A stretch of DNA of 64,000 nucleotides from JAEUQQ01 sp963697285 (GTDB lineage: Bacteria; Acidobacteriota; Vicinamibacteria; Vicinamibacterales; JAFNAJ01). Below, one piece after another: positions 60,569-64,000 of the stretch (positions within the stretch are counted from its first letter, which is position 1; every line of letters starts with the position of its first letter). A program made the translations under genes and the position numbers. The notes beneath the pieces are model-generated. The model did not search any database and had not been told where the DNA came from. It was given only the letters and a program-made list of their open reading frames with translations. The stretch lies in contig CAVONI010000011.1 in assembly GCA_963697285.1 (NCBI GenBank), positions 496,001 through 560,000 on the forward strand, written 5' to 3'.

Positions 60569-61511
60569 ATGCCTGCACAGAAGCGAGTCGTCATCACCGG
60601 AGCTGCCGGGTTCATCGGGTCACACCTGTCGGAGACCCTGCTCGATCGCGGTTTCGCGGTGGTGGGCATCGACAACCTCCTGACCGGCAGCATCGCCAAC
60701 ATCGCGCACCTGGCGGGACGCGACTTCACCTTCATCAAGCACGACGTCACCAACTACATCTACATCGATGGCCCCGTCGACTACGTGCTGCACTGGGCGA
60801 GCCCGGCCAGCCCGATCGACTACCTCGAGCTGCCGATCCCCACGTTGAAGGTCGGTGCGCTGGGCACGCACAAGGCGCTGGGGCTCGCGAAGGAGAAGGG
60901 GGCCACATTCGTCCTGGCCTCGACCTCCGAGGTCTACGGCGACCCGCTGGAGCATCCGCAGAAGGAGACCTACTGGGGCAACGTGAACCCCATCGGCCCG
61001 CGCGGCGTGTACGACGAGGCCAAGCGGTTCGCCGAAGCGATTACCGTGGCGTACCACCGGTTCCATGGGCTCGATGCGAAGATCGTCCGGATCTTCAACA
61101 CGTACGGGCCGCGCATGCGGGTCAGGGACGGGCGCGCCGTGCCGGCATTCATGAGCCAGGCCCTGCGTAACGAGGACGTCACGATCTTCGGTGACGGGTC
61201 GCAGACCCGCAGCTTCACGTACATCACCGATCTCGTCGACGGCATCATCCGCCTGATGGAGTCGAACGTGAACGAGCCGGTCAACATCGGCAACCCGCAC
61301 GAGATGACCATCCGGGAGATTGCCGAGACGATCATCCGGATGACCGGCAGCCGATCGACAGCTGGTCTACCGCGACCTGCCGACCGACGACCCGAAGCAG
61401 CGCCGTCCCGACATCACGCGTGCGACGACGCTGCTCGGCTGGAGCCCGAAGGTCGATCTCGAGCAGGGCCTCACCAGGACGATCGAGTACTTCAGGACGA
61501 AGGTGCGCTAG
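60569..61511 (+). CDS. UDP-glucuronate decarboxylase-like epimerase (UXS), frameshifted
   Basis: Starts at ATG 60569 (RVVITGAAGFIGSHLSETLL). Motifs: GIDNLLTGSIANIAHL, VLHWASPASPIDYLELPIPT, the catalytic STSEVYGDPLEHPQKETYWG and YDEAKRFAEA (Y-x3-K), RIFNTYGPRMRVRDGRAVPA. These are the UXS/decarboxylase set (R-M-R-x-x-D-G-R-V). The last 50 residues (LVYRDLPTDDPKQRRPDITR, then WSPKVDLEQGL) lie one base out of frame after about 61355, so an extra base is likely. It converts UDP-glucuronate to UDP-xylose, using the Ugd product. Its stop shares CTAG with the convergent synthase gene. Confidence 0.87.
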
Positions 61512-62050
61512 CGCCGCGAGATGCGCCAGATGTAGTGAAGGCCCGAGACCAGCGTGGCGGCCAGCGAGAGCCACACGAACACGTCCACCATCACCGATCG
61601 GTACTGCAGGTAGTTGAAGTACATCGTCACGACACCGGTGATGATGTACGTGCCGGTGGCGATCTTGCCCCAGATCGACGGCATGAACGTCTGGCGGCCG
61701 ACCGCAAGGTTCACGATCGCCACCGTGGCGACGATCCCCACGTCGCGTGAGATCACCAGGATGGTCAGCCACACCGGCAGCCGGTTCACCAGGTGCTCGA
61801 GCGGCAGCGTCAGCACCACGAACGTGGTCGTCAGGAGCAGCTTGTCGGCCATGGGATCGAGCCAGGCGCCCAGCGTCGACTTCTGCCCCGATCGGCGGGC
61901 AATGAAGCCATCGAGCGCGTCGGTGGCGCCGGCGACGATGAACACCAGCAGCGCGCTGCCGACATAGCCGTACAGGATCAGCACCGCGAACGCCGGGATC
62001 AGGGCGAGCCGCAGCAACGTGATCTGGTTGGCCGGCGTCAGGGCGCCCAT
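61508..62050 (-). CDS. CDP-diacylglycerol--glycerol-3-phosphate phosphatidyltransferase-like
   Basis: 180 aa from ATG 62050; GTG 62071 would add seven residues. The CDP-alcohol phosphatidyltransferase motif is complete: DALDGFIARRSGQKSTLGAW followed by LDPMADK, matching D-G-x2-A-R-x8-G-x3-D-x3-D. Five hydrophobic helices are visible, starting ITLLRLALIPAFAVLILYG. Likely PgsA, which makes phosphatidylglycerol phosphate at the inner membrane, although other CDP-alcohol transferases share the motif. It starts just after the SLH/TPR gene on the same strand. Confidence 0.85.
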   Translation of the reverse strand: MGALTPANQITLLRLALIPAFAVLILYGYVGSALLVFIVAGATDALDGFIARRSGQKSTLGAWLDPMADKLLLTTTFVVLTLPLEHLVNRLPVWLTILVISRDVGIVATVAIVNLAVGRQTFMPSIWGKIATGTYIITGVVTMYFNYLQYRSVMVDVFVWLSLAATLVSGLHYIWRISRR

Positions 62051-62054
62051 CGGC

Positions 62055-63456
62055 TCACCGTCCGCGGGCACCCACGGCCCGCGTCACCAGTGGCTCCAGG
62101 CGCGTCATGACCTCGAGGGCCTCGGCCCCCGACACGACCCGCCCGGCCTGGAACGTGTCGTTCTCGAGCTTCAGCATCACGCCCGCCGCCACCGCAGTCG
62201 ATGCGGCGCGGTACTGGGCGTGGCCGCTGCCCAGGTCGGTGAACGTCGTGCGCACGCCGGTCCATCGCGAGGCCGCCGCCCGATCGCGCGCCGCGACCAG
62301 GGCCAGCACACGCGATACGACGACGGCGAGGTCGCCACGCCTGACGAGCGTTCCGCGGCTGGAAGGCGTGATTCGAGAACGGTTCCATGATGCCGGCACG
62401 TGCCACCAGCAGGATCCAGGTCGACGCCCAATGGCCCCGCACGTCGTTGACCAACGGTGGCGCGGCGCGGCTGGCCGAGGCCACGAGCGCCTCGAATCGA
62501 ATCCCGACGAGCGCAGCCAGGTCTCCGCGCGTCAATCGCGGGGCGCTCGCGAGCATCCGGTACTCCTCGGGCAGTTTCGACAGCGCCACGCGTTGCTGCA
62601 GTTGCTCGATCCGCGACTCCACGTCGACGGAGGGATCGACGCTGTGCGCGCGGCGAAGTGCCGCGATCGTCGCAGCCGTCATCGCCGGCTTCCTGCTGCA
62701 GGTCGGCGATCAGGAGCCAGACGTCGACGTCATTGGGATCGAGCACGGACGACGACGTGGCATGCACCAGGGCGGCGGCTCGGTCACCGAGACGCCACTC
62801 GACGCGCGCCAGTTGCCGCTGCACGAGGGCGCTGTCGGGAGAGGCGACGAGCGCTTCCTCGTAGGCCGAGCGCGCAGCGCTCCAGTCACCGGCCTGTTCG
62901 GCCGTTCCGAGCCCGCCCGAGCCGCGCTTCGACCTCGCGGAACTGGAGCACTTCGACGCGTCGTCGGACTTCGCCAAGCGACTCGTCGATGGCCAGCGCA
63001 GCGCGGAAGGCCGCAACCGCGTCGGCGTCGCGTCCCTGCACGGTCAGCGCCTCGCCGCGTCCCACCAGTGCGGGCACGTATCCGCCATTGGCGGCCAGGG
63101 CGCGATCAAACGACGCCAGGGCCGCGCGGGCATCTCCGCGCGCCAACGCAACGAATCCGAGACCGGCGATCGCGGGATAGAAGGCCGGCCGCTTCTTCAC
63201 CGTCCCGCAAATCCGCGTTCCGCGTTCCGCAGGTTCCCGGCCTGGAGCAGGCGCCATGCCGCATCGTGCGCTCGCAACACGTCGACGGGCGCCTGCAGTG
63301 TCGCTGGGACGGCCGGGAAAGGATAGTCGGCGAACTGCGGCGGCCCCGGTGCCGTCGCAGGCACCGTCGTCTTCGGCGCGCACGACGGCAGCGCAAGCAC
63401 CGCGGCCGCGAGGACGCGCGACCGCCAAGCACACGAGCTGCAGCGCGCGGCGTCAT
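62055..63456 (-). pseudogene. TPR and SLH-domain lipoprotein, several frameshifts
   Basis: ATG 63456 overlaps the hflX stop (ATGA), which supports the start. Pieces in successive frames read RVLAAAVLALPSCAPK (lipoprotein signal with lipobox Cys), DVLRAHDAAWRLLQAGNLRN, AIAGLGFVALARGDARAALA and GDWSAARSAYEEALVASPDS (TPR-like repeats). An SLH domain follows: RLTRGDLAALVGIRFEALV, VNDVRGHWASTWI, GIMEPFSNHAFQP, RGDLAVVVSRVLALV. Frame changes lie near 63415, 63205, 62925, 62690 and 62365, giving about 465 aa when corrected. SLH domains bind cell-wall polymers, so this may link the outer membrane or wall to TPR partners. Confidence 0.65.
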
Positions 63457-64000
63457 GCCGACACCATCGGCTGAACGAGCCAGGCGGCCACGCGACGCGG
63501 CACGTCGACTTCGACGATCGTCCGCGTGCCATCGTCGTGGTGGCTGACGACGCGTGCGTGCTTGTAGAGCCGGGCAATGCGCGCGGCGGCGCCCGGTCCT
63601 GTCTCGAACGTCAGCGTATAGCGCTGGACGTCGAGCGCGAGGCGTTCAGCGACCGCGCGCAGCACGGCCTCGAGCCCCTCTCCCGTCAGCGCCGAGATCT
63701 CGAGGGCCCCGAGATGTGCGCCCGACGACGCGCGCGCGTTCGTCGGGATCCAGCCGGTCGCACTTGTTGAGGAGCAGCAGCGCAGGCACCTCGAGGGCGC
63801 CGACCTCGGCGAGCACGGTCTGCACGGCCGCGATGTGGCGGTCGAGGTCCGCAGTCGACGCATCGACCAGGTGGAGCAACAGGTCTGCCGACGTCACTTC
63901 CTCGAGCGTGGCGCGGAAGGCCGCCACGAGCGTGTGCGGCAGCCGGTCGATGAAGCCGACCGTGTCAGACACCATGAACGTCGGCCCCTCGGGGAGCCGC
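63453..64000 (-). CDS. hflX: GTPase HflX, C-terminal part (partial, frameshifted)
   Basis: The gene runs off the right edge. Visible from the edge are the G3 motif region FMVSDTVGFIDRLPHTLVAA and FRATLEEVTSADLLLHLVDA, the NKxD motif in LLLNKCDRLDPDE, and the SAL motif in ISALTGEGLEAVLRAV. HflX is a ribosome-splitting GTPase. The frame changes near 63725-63735 within a gcgcgcgcg run, a typical homopolymer or repeat-type sequencing slip. The C-terminus YTLTFETGPGAAARIARLYK to PMVSA is the usual HflX tail domain. Confidence 0.85.

Overview
The window is GC-rich bacterial chromosomal DNA, almost fully coding on both strands with many GTG starts. Several traits together point to Acidobacteriota, probably a Vicinamibacteria-like soil or sediment lineage: an ECF-type sigma factor overlapping a Ser/Thr kinase with TPRs, a PEP-CTERM protein, an MtrA/MtrB-type porin-cytochrome pair, TPR proteins with a conserved uncharacterised N-terminal domain, and an SLH-TPR lipoprotein. 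That placement is inference, because no rRNA is present. Many reading frames are broken by one-base indels, and the breaks cluster. This looks more like an unpolished metagenomic or long-read assembly than wholesale gene decay.

Layout. 1-1.5 kb: end of a sugar-nucleotide synthase and a frameshifted phosphomannomutase, then tRNA-Gly(CCC). 2.0-3.0 kb: a DUF433/DUF5615 antitoxin/PIN-like module and a decayed second copy. 3.0-10.5 kb: sigma factor, kinase, a large secreted Calx-beta/RTX-like protein and a PEP-CTERM protein. 10.8-13.8 kb: YCII protein, DUF2461 protein, peptidase T and a small zinc-ribbon gene. 14.1-23.4 kb: a same-strand run with ornithine carbamoyltransferase, ornithine aminotransferase, a cyclic-2,3-diphosphoglycerate-synthetase-like GTPase, an HDAC-family deacetylase, two sodium:solute symporters and an ABC-F protein. 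23.6-30 kb: a secreted BNR-type protein, a TPR protein, a structured leader with a terminator before a DUF423 membrane protein, and a cold-shock protein. 30.3-33.9 kb: two glycosyltransferases and a UDP-glucose dehydrogenase resembling the animal enzyme, with three indels.

34.2-39.6 kb holds a pentaheme cytochrome, a lipoprotein hydrolase, tRNA-Pro(GGG), and a decaheme cytochrome next to a heavily disrupted MtrB/PioB-type porin. This is the hardware for moving electrons across the outer membrane. 39.9-51.2 kb is housekeeping: a MerR regulator, Der, HU, a site-2 protease, PriA, type-4 uracil-DNA glycosylase, CoaBC, Gmk, YicC and an MsbA-like exporter.

51.2-61.5 kb is an exopolysaccharide locus. 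It has galE and ugd on one strand. On the other are five glycosyltransferases, a polyprenyl-phosphate sugar-phosphate transferase and a UDP-glucuronate decarboxylase, with overlapping starts and stops. GalE, Ugd and Uxs would supply UDP-galactose, UDP-glucuronate and UDP-xylose, the initiating transferase would load the first sugar on undecaprenyl phosphate, and the glycosyltransferases would build the repeat unit. The window ends with a PgsA-like synthase, an SLH/TPR lipoprotein with several indels and the 3' part of hflX.
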